NCBI GenBank assembly: GCA_963660435.1
Contig: CAVKYI010000001.1
Coordinates: forward strand, 124,001-188,000
Length of the DNA: 64,000 nucleotides
Direction of reading: 5' to 3'
Source of the DNA: Hallerella sp963660435
GTDB taxonomy: Bacteria; Fibrobacterota; Fibrobacteria; Fibrobacterales; Fibrobacteraceae
The notes beneath the pieces were generated by a model. The model was given only the letters and a program-made list of their open reading frames with translations, had not been told where the DNA came from and did no database searches. The position numbers were made by a program, and so were the translations under genes. Below, piece by piece: positions 8,139-16,620 of the stretch. Numbering within the stretch: the first letter of the stretch is position 1; each line of letters begins with the position of its first letter.

Positions 8139-9199
8139 GCGAATTTTCCGAGGACTTCCTGGGCGTGGGCCATCTGCAAGGCGTCGATGATTTCCTGGAT
8201 GTCTCCGGTCATGACGCTTTCCAGCTTGTAGAGGGTCAGGTTTACGCGGTGATCCGTGACGCGGTTTTGCGGAAAATTGTATGTGCGAATCTTGGCGGAC
8301 CGGTCGCCCGTACCGACCATCGCCTTGCGGCTTGCCGCTTCCGCCTGTTCCTTCTTCGCGATCAGGGCGTCGAGAATCTTGGAGCGGAGCATTTCCATGG
8401 CGTGCAAACGGTTCTGGAGCTGCGAGCGTTCCGTCTGGCAGCTTACGACAACGCCTGTCGGAATGTGGGTGAGGCGCACTGCGGAATCCGTCTTGTTGAT
8501 GTACTGTCCGCCGGCGCCGCTACTGCGGTAAGTGTCCATGTGGATGTCGGCTTCCCGAATGTTCACATCGACTTCTTCCGCTTCGGGGAGAATGGCGACC
8601 GTCGCCGCCGACGTGTGTACGCGGCCTTGCGTTTCCGTGTCGGGGACGCGCTGCACGCGGTGAACGCCGCTTTCGAACTTGAGCGTTCCATAGACGCTGT
8701 CGCCTTCGATAAACACACGGATTTCCTTGTAGCCGCCCACCGTGCCTTCCGATGCGTCCTGGACGGTCATCTTCCATCCCATGCGGTCTGCGTAGCCGCG
8801 ATACATGCGGAACAGGTCGCCCGCAAAGAGGGCCGATTCGTCTCCGCCCGTTCCCGCGCGAATTTCGAGTGTCGCGTTTCGATAGTCCCACGGATCCTTG
8901 GGTACCATCAGAATCTGGAGTTCATCTTCGAGGGCGGCGATGCGCTTTTCGAGCGGGGGAATCTCCGCCTTGGCGGCTTCGGCGAATTCGGCATCGCTTC
9001 CGCCGAGAGCCTGTTTCCATTCCTTTAAATCGCTCGACAGCTGGATGTATTCGCGAGCCTTTTGGCAGGATTTTTCGAGGCCCTTGTATTGCTTTTGGAG
9101 CTTGGTATAGAGAGGCTGGTTCGAAACGACTTCGGGGGTCGAGAGTTCCGATTCCAGTTCTTCGTATTTTTCAATCACTTTTTGTGCGGCGTCTAACAT
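8135..9199 (-). CDS. prfA: Peptide chain release factor 1
   Basis: RF1, 354 residues, recognises UAA/UAG in the ribosomal A site and triggers peptide release. Visible: GGQ motif in SSGAGGQYINKTDSAVR (domain 3) and the recognition loop region with PDTETQGRVHTSAATVA. ATG 9199 starts MLDAAQKVIEKYEELE, the usual N terminus; the frame stays open 83 codons further upstream but that part is not RF1-like. A TAAATTCG box ends six bases before ATG 9199 and supports this start. Operon with prmC by a four-base overlap. Confidence 0.97.
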   Translation of the reverse strand: MLDAAQKVIEKYEELESELSTPEVVSNQPLYTKLQKQYKGLEKSCQKAREYIQLSSDLKEWKQALGGSDAEFAEAAKAEIPPLEKRIAALEDELQILMVPKDPWDYRNATLEIRAGTGGDESALFAGDLFRMYRGYADRMGWKMTVQDASEGTVGGYKEIRVFIEGDSVYGTLKFESGVHRVQRVPDTETQGRVHTSAATVAILPEAEEVDVNIREADIHMDTYRSSGAGGQYINKTDSAVRLTHIPTGVVVSCQTERSQLQNRLHAMEMLRSKILDALIAKKEQAEAASRKAMVGTGDRSAKIRTYNFPQNRVTDHRVNLTLYKLESVMTGDIQEIIDALQMAHAQEVLGKFA

Positions 9200-9205
9200 C
9201 GAATC

Positions 9206-9213
9206 CGAATTTA
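9206..9213 (-). promoter_or_regulatory. TAnnTTTG-like box 6 bases before prfA start
   Basis: On the minus strand TAAATTCG is followed by six bases and then ATG 9199. It predicts a leaderless or nearly leaderless prfA-prmC mRNA and argues against a longer RF1 reading frame. Confidence 0.45.
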
Positions 9214-9277
9214 GAAAATTTGCGACGTTTGTTTCCGGAATCGGACGGGAGAAGTTCGCTTGGCTGAAAATAAAAGA

Positions 9278-9285
9278 TAGATTTG
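9278..9285 (+). promoter_or_regulatory. TAGATTTG box 6 bases before ATG 9292
   Basis: An exact match to TAnnTTTG. The in-frame TTG at 9283 lies inside the box, so ATG 9292 is the better start. The GGAG at 9285-9288 is too close to the ATG to be a normal ribosome site. Confidence 0.5.
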
Positions 9286-9291
9286 GAGAAT

Positions 9292-10149
9292 ATGATTTTT
9301 GTTCTGCTTGCCGTAGTCTTGCTTGTCGTCGCCTTTTTGATCTGGGGGTGGAACGATGTGGTCCTTCGCGATTCCAAGGGGCGGCTTTTGAGCCGCAAGG
9401 TGAAATCGGCTGACGAAGGCGCCCTGGTAGGTCTTTCCTATGGAACATATATTTTCGAAATTTGGCATGTCGGACTTTTTCATCTGCGCCCGCGACTGGT
9501 AAGAACGGTCAGGGTCGAACATGACAAGATTTCCGAAAATGCCTGGATGTTTTCGTACAAACTAATGAACGAGGTCCGGCGTGTCCGTTCGGAAACGGGA
9601 AAGGCGGAGGCTAGATTGCTAAATGCCAGGTATCTGACGGATGGCGAAATATTCCAGGCCGTGCAGAAGTCCTATTTCAAGATTCTGAACAACCTGTATC
9701 TGCCGAAAAACAGCATCAGCGATACGACTACAATCGATTCCGTCCTGATTCATCCGACGGGGATCTACCTGTTCGAAAACTCGATTTTCGAAGGCTGGAT
9801 CTATGGCGATGCGGAAAGTAAATTCTGGTCTGCCACCATGATGCGCAACAACCGGACAAAAAATTCGGAATTCGAAAACCCGGTAATCCGCAGCATGCGA
9901 AACGAGGAGTCGGTGCGTCGGATGTTCGAAAAGGCGGAAAGCCTTCCGTTGCATGTCTTTTCCTATGTCGTGTTCAGCGACAAGGCCGTCTTGAAAAATG
10001 TTCCCGAAAGTTCGGTGGAACGAAAACTCGTCTTGCGGAGCCAGCTATCCCAAAGTCTCGTGCGGACGTTTAGCCTCGCGACGCCTGTATATACCGAAAA
10101 CGAAATCGACGAGCTCGCCAGGGAACTCGCCGGGTTTGCGGACAAGTGA
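9292..10149 (+). CDS. Membrane-anchored NERD-domain protein
   Basis: A 285-residue protein with an N-terminal membrane helix (about residues 2-20, IFVLLAVVLLVVAFLIWGW) and a NERD (nuclease-related) domain around residues 110-190. The domain shows LYLPKNSISDTTTIDSVLIHPTGIYLFEN and GWIYG in family order. NERD domains resemble restriction-type nucleases whose core motif ends E-x-K; here the triplet after the core strand reads E-N-S, so the usual lysine is missing. Activity is therefore doubtful. It is divergent from prfA and convergent with the FadL-type gene. Role unknown. Confidence 0.7.
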   Translation: MIFVLLAVVLLVVAFLIWGWNDVVLRDSKGRLLSRKVKSADEGALVGLSYGTYIFEIWHVGLFHLRPRLVRTVRVEHDKISENAWMFSYKLMNEVRRVRSETGKAEARLLNARYLTDGEIFQAVQKSYFKILNNLYLPKNSISDTTTIDSVLIHPTGIYLFENSIFEGWIYGDAESKFWSATMMRNNRTKNSEFENPVIRSMRNEESVRRMFEKAESLPLHVFSYVVFSDKAVLKNVPESSVERKLVLRSQLSQSLVRTFSLATPVYTENEIDELARELAGFADK

Positions 10150-10160
10150 TTTTCTGAACC

Positions 10161-11444
10161 TTAAATCTTGAAGTCGATACCCGCCGCGACGTTGTGGCTT
10201 GTACGGTCATACGTCTTCTTGATTCCGTTTTCCTTTTTGGTGTACTCTTCGTAGAGGGTTTCCATGTAGCCGATCTGTACCTGGAGATTGTCCGTAAAGC
10301 GGAACGCGATGCCGCCGCCTACCGACCAGGAATTGGTAACGAAACTCAGGTCGCTGATGTAGTCGTCCGTGATGCCGTACATCGTGCGCTGCACGCTCGC
10401 CGAAATGGTGAGAGGCTTTAGAATGTCCGCTTCGACGCCGAGTACAAATTCATTTTCGTCTCCGTCCAAATCGTCCTGCTTGTCCTGCGGATAATTGGCG
10501 AACGTGTCGAAGTAATGGTGGTAGCCGATTCCTGTGCGGAAGCGATCGGTCCAGGCGTAGTTCAGGCCCACGGAAAGGAATCCCGGAAGATCGTTGTCGG
10601 ATTTTTTCCCGTCGATGAACTGGGGCATGTAAGTGGTGACGATATCCTCGATATTGTCGGTTTCGTTTTTCATCTCGATGAACGTGTTGTGCTCGTACTT
10701 GATGCCCGCGCTGAACTTTCCGTAATGGAATCCGAGGCTCGCCATCGGCGTGATTCCCCAGCCGGTCTGTTCGCAGTCGAGGAGCGTCTTGTTCAGCAGG
10801 GCGCCTAGCTGTTCGTTCTGAACGAGAGACTTCATGGAGCCGTTGTAGGAATTGTAGGCGTAGTTCAGACGCGCCCCGAGGAACGCGGAGAACATGTCCA
10901 TGAAACGGTAGCTTGCGCCGAGCTGCCACGCATAGACATATTGCTTGCCGACAAACTTCGCTTCGTAAAGCTGCGTCGGACTTTGAATCTTGTAAGCGCT
11001 CATCAGCTGCTCGAGGGCGGGCATCTGTTCCGCCGTTTTCTGGATTGTCTGGGAAAGGAGCGCATCGATCAGGGGAAGTCCCTTGTTGAACTTGGCTTCT
11101 CCGCCACCGCCGATGATGTAGAATCCTCCCGAAAGGGCGAAATTTCCGCGGTGCCAGTTGACGAGCAGGCTGGGCATTACCGGAACGAAGGATTTTCCTT
11201 CGTAATCGCCAAGCTTGTCCGTGTCGATTTCTCGGGTTTGCCAAACGGTCTGGCTGTGTGCGGAAACGTATAGCCCGTCGTCCATGAATGCGGTTCCCGC
11301 CGGGTTGTAGTAAACCGCGGATGTTGTCGTCGAAGCGTCCTGGGCGAAGTTGCGGACAAAATCCGTCGATTGGTTCGTGTTGTGCATGAGGCCGCCGGCA
11401 AAGGTAGCCGATGCGAAAAGAGGGATGAGTTTCTTGATTTTCAT
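10161..11444 (-). CDS. FadL/OmpP1/TodX-family outer-membrane channel
   Basis: A 427-residue outer-membrane beta barrel of the FadL family, which carries hydrophobic molecules such as fatty acids or aromatics across the outer membrane. It has a signal peptide (MKIKKLIPLFASATFAGGL), the N-terminal hatch pattern with TTTSAVYYNPAGTAF (the family NPAG motif), and many alternating strands ending in GIDFKI. The gene stands alone; upstream lies a 267-base AT-rich region shared with tcdA. Substrate cannot be told. A match to pigment or lipid traffic is only speculation. Confidence 0.85.
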   Translation of the reverse strand: MKIKKLIPLFASATFAGGLMHNTNQSTDFVRNFAQDASTTTSAVYYNPAGTAFMDDGLYVSAHSQTVWQTREIDTDKLGDYEGKSFVPVMPSLLVNWHRGNFALSGGFYIIGGGGEAKFNKGLPLIDALLSQTIQKTAEQMPALEQLMSAYKIQSPTQLYEAKFVGKQYVYAWQLGASYRFMDMFSAFLGARLNYAYNSYNGSMKSLVQNEQLGALLNKTLLDCEQTGWGITPMASLGFHYGKFSAGIKYEHNTFIEMKNETDNIEDIVTTYMPQFIDGKKSDNDLPGFLSVGLNYAWTDRFRTGIGYHHYFDTFANYPQDKQDDLDGDENEFVLGVEADILKPLTISASVQRTMYGITDDYISDLSFVTNSWSVGGGIAFRFTDNLQVQIGYMETLYEEYTKKENGIKKTYDRTSHNVAAGIDFKI

Positions 11445-11711
11445 AGGAACCGTTTTGTTTTGCGCGCAAGCTAGTTAATTGGGAAAAAAAATCAAGGCTA
11501 TTTTTTAGTACAAACGAAATTTTTACATATAAATGAATTGGCGTTTATCTATAGATGAAGAGAGATTTAATTATTGCGTACAAATGAACATTTGTTTAAC
11601 TATTTGACGGAAACCGGCGAGATTCCTGAATGTTCGTTTAACAATGAAGCTTGTTGAACCTGTTTTTAATTTTGGCCGATGAGCGAGACGGATGTTTTCT
11701 AGATTTTCGGC
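11445..11711. promoter_or_regulatory. AT-rich divergent intergenic region with a 16-bp palindrome
   Basis: This region separates the FadL-type gene from tcdA. ACAAATGAACATTTGT at 11580-11595 is a perfect inverted repeat with an AA centre. Related half sequences (ACAAACGAAATTT near 11510, AATGTTCGTTTAAC near 11628) lie on both sides. This could be an operator. I see no coding sequence or RNA gene in it. Confidence 0.35.
11700..11707 (+). promoter_or_regulatory. TAGATTTT box 4 bases before tcdA start
   Basis: TAGATTTT ends four bases before ATG 11712 with no ribosome site between, predicting a leaderless tcdA mRNA. Confidence 0.45.
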
Positions 11712-12539
11712 ATGGCGATTGACAATGCGATTTTACGTCGAACGGAACTCCTGCTCGGAGATGCCGCGATGAACGAGATTTCTAAAAAGAGCGTCATCAT
11801 CCTTGGCGTCGGCGGAGTCGGATCCTGGTGCGCGGAAAGCCTTGTCCGCTCGGGAATCTGCAAGCTCACGATCGTTGATAGCGACAGGGTCTGCATCACG
11901 AATGTCAACCGGCAACTGATGGCGACAGTCAAGACCGTAGGGCAGGTCAAGGTCGAGGCTCTCAAGGAACGCTTGCTACAAATTAATCCTCTTGCGGAAA
12001 TCGACGCTCGCCAGGAAATCTTTACGGCGGAAACCGCGGAAAACTTTCACATTGAAAAGTTCGACTATGTCGTCGATGCGATCGATTCGTTAAAGGACAA
12101 GGCTCTGCTGATTCTCCTGGCATGCAAGACGAAGTCGGTCTTCTTTTCTTCGATGGGCGCCGCATTAAAGCTCGACCCGACAAAAATCCATGTCGCCGAA
12201 TTCTGGAAAGTCCAGGGATGTCCGCTTGCTCGCGCGCTCCGCACAAGGTTCCGTTCGAATAAAACGTTCCCGAAGAAAAAGTTCCAGTGCGTCTATAGCG
12301 AAGAGCTTTTGCGGAACAAGGGGAAAAACGGAACGTGCGGCACGGACAGGTGCATGTGTCCCAAGGCGAAAACGGGGCCAGGCAACCAGGAACTTCTGAA
12401 TCACGAATGGTGTTCGAGCAAGGCGCAAATCAACGGAACGCTCGCGCATGTCACGGCGATATTCGGGTTCACGCTCGCGGGACTCCTGCTCAAGGATATT
12501 GTGCAGAAAGCGGAGTCTGTTTCCGATCCGCAAAAATGA
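11712..12539 (+). CDS. tcdA: tRNA threonylcarbamoyladenosine dehydratase (ThiF/E1-like)
   Basis: TcdA (CsdL) is an ATP-dependent E1-like enzyme that cyclises t6A37 in tRNA to ct6A. The 275-residue protein has the nucleotide site VIILGVGGVGSWCAESLVRSG, the adenylation segment IVDSDRVCITNVNRQ, and VVDAIDSLKDK, all in the order of the family. The cysteine-rich part NGTCGTDRCMCP (about 210-222) is a candidate metal site. Its 3' end overlaps the convergent GNAT gene by 50 bases. Confidence 0.9.
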   Translation: MAIDNAILRRTELLLGDAAMNEISKKSVIILGVGGVGSWCAESLVRSGICKLTIVDSDRVCITNVNRQLMATVKTVGQVKVEALKERLLQINPLAEIDARQEIFTAETAENFHIEKFDYVVDAIDSLKDKALLILLACKTKSVFFSSMGAALKLDPTKIHVAEFWKVQGCPLARALRTRFRSNKTFPKKKFQCVYSEELLRNKGKNGTCGTDRCMCPKAKTGPGNQELLNHEWCSSKAQINGTLAHVTAIFGFTLAGLLLKDIVQKAESVSDPQK

Positions 12540-13080
12540 CTTCTTTCGGCGGGGTGGAATGCTCCCCGATGCATTTTTCCATATAGGCCATGTTGTACCA
12601 GCGACCGAACTTGCTTGCGCAGTGGTGAAAGATTCCGACCGTGGAAAATCCTAGGTGCCCGTGAAAGTCGATGCTGTTGCTGTCGAGATATTCGTCTGGC
12701 GTGTCCGGGCTTGCGATGCAGGCGTAGAGATTGGTGACTCCCATTTTTCCGAGAAGTTTTTCCAGCGCTCCGTAGAGAATCTTTCCGATGCCCTGGTGTC
12801 GAAAATCCCTGCCGACATAGATGGAAAGTTCCGCGGACCAGTCGTAGGCGGGCCTTGCGTGAAACGGTCCCGCGTAGGCGTATCCGACGATTTGCCTGTC
12901 GATTTCCGCGACGATGTAGGGATACCGGGAAAGCGTCCTTGCGATGCGCCCCTGAAATTCTTCGACAGAGGGAACCGCCGTTTCGTAGGTGATGGCTGTG
13001 TTCAGAACATATGGCTCGTAGATTTGCCGAATCGCCGCGGCGTCTTCTGCGGACGCCTTTCGAACTTGGATCGTGGACAT
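12490..13080 (-). CDS. GNAT acetyltransferase, PAT/Bar-like
   Basis: A 196-residue GCN5-related N-acetyltransferase similar to phosphinothricin (L-amino acid) acetyltransferases. Seen: IRQIYEPYVLNTAITYET near the start, the acetyl-CoA loop VGRDFRHQGIGKILYGALE (about 92-110), and LGFSTVGIFHHCASKFGRWYNMAYME, the family C-terminal signature. The natural substrate is unknown; an amine or amino-acid is likely. Tail-to-tail overlap with tcdA. The start fits the TATTTTAA box four bases upstream. Confidence 0.85.
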   Translation of the reverse strand: MSTIQVRKASAEDAAAIRQIYEPYVLNTAITYETAVPSVEEFQGRIARTLSRYPYIVAEIDRQIVGYAYAGPFHARPAYDWSAELSIYVGRDFRHQGIGKILYGALEKLLGKMGVTNLYACIASPDTPDEYLDSNSIDFHGHLGFSTVGIFHHCASKFGRWYNMAYMEKCIGEHSTPPKEVIFADRKQTPLSAQYP

Positions 13081-13084
13081 GGCT

Positions 13085-13092
13085 TTAAAATA
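13085..13092 (-). promoter_or_regulatory. TATTTTAA box 4 bases before the GNAT start
   Basis: On the minus strand TATTTTAA is followed by AGCC and ATG 13080. It abuts the cellulase terminator, so the acetyltransferase gene appears to be a separate, leaderless unit. Confidence 0.4.
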
Positions 13093-13122
13093 AAAAAGGC
13101 TCCCGATAGCGGAAGCCTTTTT
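13093..13122 (-). terminator. Rho-independent terminator of the cellulase gene
   Basis: AAAAAGGCT (13093-13101) and AGCCTTTTT (13114-13122) form a nine-base stem, extended inward by GG/CC pairs. It lies 18 bases past the cellulase stop on the minus strand and is symmetrical enough to act in both directions. Confidence 0.75.
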
Positions 13123-13139
13123 CCGAAACTTTTGTTCGT

Positions 13140-15029
13140 TTACTTGAGGTCCAGAGCCTTGTCGAAGCCGTCGATGAGCTTGCCGTTTTCGATGACGGCG
13201 AAGCCTCCCGTGTAGCCCCAGTGCTGCCAGGGAATCTGGAGCGTATCGCTGATTTCACGGACTGCGGTCATGTAGTTCAGGACGCTTTGCGGATCGGACT
13301 TGGGCGTGTATGCGCCGAATTCGTTCCAGACGAGCGGAACGTTGTTTTCCACCGCCCACTTTTTCGCCTTGACTACAAGGCTCAGGATGTAGTCCTTGCT
13401 GCCGGTCTTGTAGTAGTTCTTCACGGCGGTCTTGACCCAGGAAGCCGTCGAAGCCTTGACGCCGAAATCCGCGGAGTATTCTGACCATTTTTCCGGATCG
13501 TAGGGGAACGGAATGTTCTTGATCGTCGCGGCGTCTCCCCACGAAGCGCCCTGGTGGGAGAAGATGAACGGGTCGTAGGAATGGAACGCATAGACGATGT
13601 TGTCGTCGCTGAACGGCGTGCGCTTGACGAGGTAGCTTATCGCATACCACTGGACATCCCCGAAGATAATCGTATGCGTGGGATCGACCGTGCGGATGGA
13701 ATCGATCATCGCTTGCGCGGCGATTGTCCAGTCGTCTTGCGTAACCTTGCCGTTTGTCATGTCCGGTTCGTTCAGAAGTTCAAAGAAGATGTCTTCGCGG
13801 GGATTTTCGGCGTAATGCGCGGCGACCGCTTTCCAGACACAAGCCATCATCTTGATGTATTGCGGATCCTTTGCCGATGTCGCGTTGTAGCTGTTGTCGT
13901 ATTCGTGGTAGTCGATGGTGAAGGACATTGCGTAGCGTTCCGTCCAGTTTACGAAGGAATCCAGGACGATGAAAATGGAATCGTTCATTTCGAGTTCGAC
14001 CTTTCCCGTCGTATCGCCCAGGAATTCGCTGCGGTTCGAAACGTAGAGGTCGAGGTCTATCGGAAGCCGCAGAGCCTTGAATCCGCTTTCGGAAAGGAGC
14101 TTCACGTCGCTTTCCCCGAATTCGAATTCGCCGGTGAACTTCCCGTCCGCTTCTTCGAGCCAGTTGGTAAAGTTTACGCCCTTGTTCAGATACTTCATCG
14201 CTTTTTCCTGGAGCGGATTCGAAATGCCGATGTCTCCGATGTCGATGTTGTAGGTGAACGGATCCTTGATGGTCATGTCGGCGACTTTCGCGGGAAGATC
14301 TTCCTCGCCGACCAGGTAGATATCGTCGATGATGACGGAATCCTGCTTGCCGTTTCCCTTGACCTGGAAGCTGATCGCGTTGACATTTGCCGGGTTGAAT
14401 ACGACGCTTTTTCCCCATCCGCCTTGCGTCAGATCGTCGAAAGCGACGGTAACGGTGGTCCATTCGCTCGATTTTTTCTCGGATGACAGGTGGACGTCGT
14501 AGTCGGTGACATCGCTTGTCTCGACATGAATGTAGTGGGCCGCTCCCTTGTAGGAGTAGCGGATTCCCGCATACTTGCTCACGTCAACGGTTGATGGAAC
14601 CTGGAATCCCCAGCCGACAAAGGGGTCGTATTCGTAGTCGCCCTTGTTTAGGCTGAATTCGACTTTCATGGCGTATTTGGAGCCGTTATCCGTTTCCGCG
14701 GCGACGATGTTTCCTTCGGCATCGGTAGGCGTCTTGATGGTGGATGCTCCGCCATTTCCCGCATCGTCGTAGGTGTACCAGCCGCTGCCGATTTCCGTTT
14801 CGCCGTTGCCGTCTTCCATGTTGTCGAGAAGAAGACCGTTCTTGGGTGCGTCGATTGCCGAGGACGAGCTTTCGATGGACGTTTCGGACGATGTTCCTTC
14901 GCTTGAATCCGAAGAAATTTCTGTCGAAGAACTGCTTTCCGGGGAGCTGGAGCTATCGTCGGAACAGGCGCTTGCAAACAGGGCAAAGGTCGATGCGACG
15001 GAAAGAATTGCCAGATGACGAACAATCAT
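13140..15029 (-). CDS. GH5 cellulase lipoprotein with CBM11-like domain
   Basis: A 629-residue secreted endoglucanase-type glycosidase. Lipoprotein signal with lipobox A-S-A-C (Cys22), a serine-rich linker (about 23-60), a beta-sandwich binding region resembling CBM11 (starting LLDNMEDGNGE, about 68-250), and a GH5 catalytic domain (about 280-620). The acid/base glutamate is in FFELLNEPD and the nucleophile glutamate in LVWNEFGAY, so both catalytic residues are present. ATG 15029 has a strong ribosome site (GGAGG, spacing five); an in-frame start nine codons earlier lacks one. Lipid anchoring suggests it acts at the cell surface on beta-glucans or cellulose, as in other Fibrobacter enzymes. 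Confidence 0.9.
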   Translation of the reverse strand: MIVRHLAILSVASTFALFASACSDDSSSSPESSSSTEISSDSSEGTSSETSIESSSSAIDAPKNGLLLDNMEDGNGETEIGSGWYTYDDAGNGGASTIKTPTDAEGNIVAAETDNGSKYAMKVEFSLNKGDYEYDPFVGWGFQVPSTVDVSKYAGIRYSYKGAAHYIHVETSDVTDYDVHLSSEKKSSEWTTVTVAFDDLTQGGWGKSVVFNPANVNAISFQVKGNGKQDSVIIDDIYLVGEEDLPAKVADMTIKDPFTYNIDIGDIGISNPLQEKAMKYLNKGVNFTNWLEEADGKFTGEFEFGESDVKLLSESGFKALRLPIDLDLYVSNRSEFLGDTTGKVELEMNDSIFIVLDSFVNWTERYAMSFTIDYHEYDNSYNATSAKDPQYIKMMACVWKAVAAHYAENPREDIFFELLNEPDMTNGKVTQDDWTIAAQAMIDSIRTVDPTHTIIFGDVQWYAISYLVKRTPFSDDNIVYAFHSYDPFIFSHQGASWGDAATIKNIPFPYDPEKWSEYSADFGVKASTASWVKTAVKNYYKTGSKDYILSLVVKAKKWAVENNVPLVWNEFGAYTPKSDPQSVLNYMTAVREISDTLQIPWQHWGYTGGFAVIENGKLIDGFDKALDLK

Positions 15030-15120
15030 GAAGCCTCCGTGAGGTGTTTTCCCCATAAAATACAGAGATTTTGACCGTAGCGAATGACGAATAGCAAATA
15101 AATACGAAATTTCCGTTTAC

Positions 15121-15167
15121 AAGAGAAAACGCGAGAATCGGGCATTGAAAAGGCCCCGGTTCCCGCG
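15121..15167 (-). terminator. Terminator after phoU
   Basis: On the minus strand a GC-rich stem (15154-15167 pairing with 15130-15143, with one mismatch) is followed by TTTTCTCTT (15129-15121). It closes the porin-pst-phoU operon. Confidence 0.65.
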
Positions 15168-15190
15168 TATTAAAAGCGCCTGCGCAAGAT

Positions 15191-15859
15191 CTATTCGCCG
15201 TTCAAGAGATTTACGCCGTGCCGTGTTCCCGTTTCGGCAAAGATGACCCAGCCGGCGACGTTGCTCGCATGGTCTCCGATGCGTTCCAGGTATTTGGCGA
15301 CCATGACCGAGTTGATGGCGCTTTCCGCATCGTTCGAATTGTTGCGGATGGATGCGATGAGCTCCTTTTTTGCCGAGGTGAAAAGGGCGTCCACTTCGTC
15401 GTCGCTGTCGATGACGCGGCGTGCGAGCTTCAGGTCCTTTCGGACAAAGGCATCGACGCTCTGCGTAAGCATCTTGACCGTCGCTGTCCCCATTGGCGGA
15501 ATGGCGGCGAGCCTTGCCGGGGAACCGTCCGTTTCCGCGGCTTCGAAGATAATCTCCGCGATGTCGGCTGCCTGGTCTCCGATGCGTTCCAGGTCGCTTA
15601 CCATCTTGAGCGATGCGGAAATCAGGCGAAGGTCGCGAGCGACGGGCTGCTGGCTTAGGAGAAGACGAAGGCACAGCGTCTCGATATCCTTCATTTTCTG
15701 GTCGATTTCCTTGTCTCCCGCGATGACTTTCTGGGCGAGTGACTTGTTGAATTTCAAAAGCGCTTCGATGGAAGAGTTTAGCGACTCTTCGACCATGGCG
15801 CCCATTTCGATGATCCCGTTGTTCAGGATTTCGAGTTGAGAATCAAAACGATTTCGCAT
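15191..15859 (-). CDS. phoU: Phosphate-specific transport regulator PhoU
   Basis: PhoU, 222 residues, is a dimeric helical protein that links the Pst transporter to the PhoR/PhoB signalling pair and represses it when phosphate is ample. Two repeated three-helix units each carry the metal-binding pattern: DLERIGDQAADIAE (about 88-101) and YLERIGDHASNVAGW (about 189-203). Its start abuts the pstB stop, the standard last position of a pst operon. Confidence 0.96.
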   Translation of the reverse strand: MRNRFDSQLEILNNGIIEMGAMVEESLNSSIEALLKFNKSLAQKVIAGDKEIDQKMKDIETLCLRLLLSQQPVARDLRLISASLKMVSDLERIGDQAADIAEIIFEAAETDGSPARLAAIPPMGTATVKMLTQSVDAFVRKDLKLARRVIDSDDEVDALFTSAKKELIASIRNNSNDAESAINSVMVAKYLERIGDHASNVAGWVIFAETGTRHGVNLLNGE

Positions 15860-16620
15860 TATCCGAATCTCCCTGTGATGTAATCTTCCGTGCGCTTGTC
15901 CTTGGGCATTGAAAAGAGCGTTTCGGTCTTATCGACTTCGACGACTTCGCCTAGGAGAAAAAACGCGGTCCTGTCCGAGACGCGTGTCGCCTGCTGCATG
16001 TTGTGGGTGACCATGACTATCGTGTAGTTCTGTTTCAGTTCCAGGACGAGATCCTCGATCTTGGATGTCGAGATAGGGTCTAGGGCGCTGGTGGGTTCGT
16101 CCATCAGGAGAACTTCCGGGGCGACGGCTAGGGCGCGCGCGATGCAAAGGCGCTGCTGCTGTCCGCCGGAAAGCCCGAGCGCGTTTTTCCTGAGGCGATC
16201 CTTGAGCTCTTCCCAGACGCCGGATCCCTTTAGCGATCTTTCGACGATTTCGTCGAGGTCCGCTTTGGAGCGGATGCCGTGCGTGCGTGGCCCGAACGCG
16301 ATGTTGTCGTAAATGCTCATCGGAAACGGATTCGGTTTTTGGAACACCATGCCGACCCGCTTGCGGAGAATGTTTACGTCCATGTCGCCATAGATGTTTT
16401 CTCCGTCAAGCTTGATTTCGCCTGTGATCTTGCAGCCTTCGACGAGATCGTTCATTCGGTTGAGCGATTTGAGAAGCGTGCTTTTCCCGCAGCCGGAAGG
16501 TCCGATGAAAGCCGTGATTTCGTTGGCGTGAATGTCTAGGTTCACGTTTTTAATCGCATGAAAGTTGCCGTAATGCAAGTTCATGTCTTGGATGGTAATC
16601 TTTTCTTTTTCCATTTTCAT
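15859..16620 (-). CDS. pstB: Phosphate ABC transporter ATP-binding protein
   Basis: PstB, 253 residues, powers phosphate import. Walker A GPSGCGKST (about 40-48), Q-loop QKPNPFPMSIYDN, ABC signature LSGGQQQRLCIARA, Walker B VLLMDEPTSALDP and the H-loop VMVTHNMQQA are all intact. It overlaps pstA by four bases and is followed directly by phoU. Confidence 0.98.
   Translation of the reverse strand: MKMEKEKITIQDMNLHYGNFHAIKNVNLDIHANEITAFIGPSGCGKSTLLKSLNRMNDLVEGCKITGEIKLDGENIYGDMDVNILRKRVGMVFQKPNPFPMSIYDNIAFGPRTHGIRSKADLDEIVERSLKGSGVWEELKDRLRKNALGLSGGQQQRLCIARALAVAPEVLLMDEPTSALDPISTSKIEDLVLELKQNYTIVMVTHNMQQATRVSDRTAFFLLGEVVEVDKTETLFSMPKDKRTEDYITGRFG

Noticed and set aside
8165..9028. 287-codon plus-strand frame opposite prfA
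   Set aside because: Shadow of prfA, which has all RF1 motifs on the other strand.
9200..9448. 83-codon N-terminal extension of prfA
   Set aside because: RF1 proteins begin near ATG 9199; the extension is not conserved-looking and overlaps the divergent promoter region.
13554..14486. 310-codon plus-strand frame opposite the cellulase
   Set aside because: Antisense shadow of the GH5 gene; no start context and no recognisable motif.
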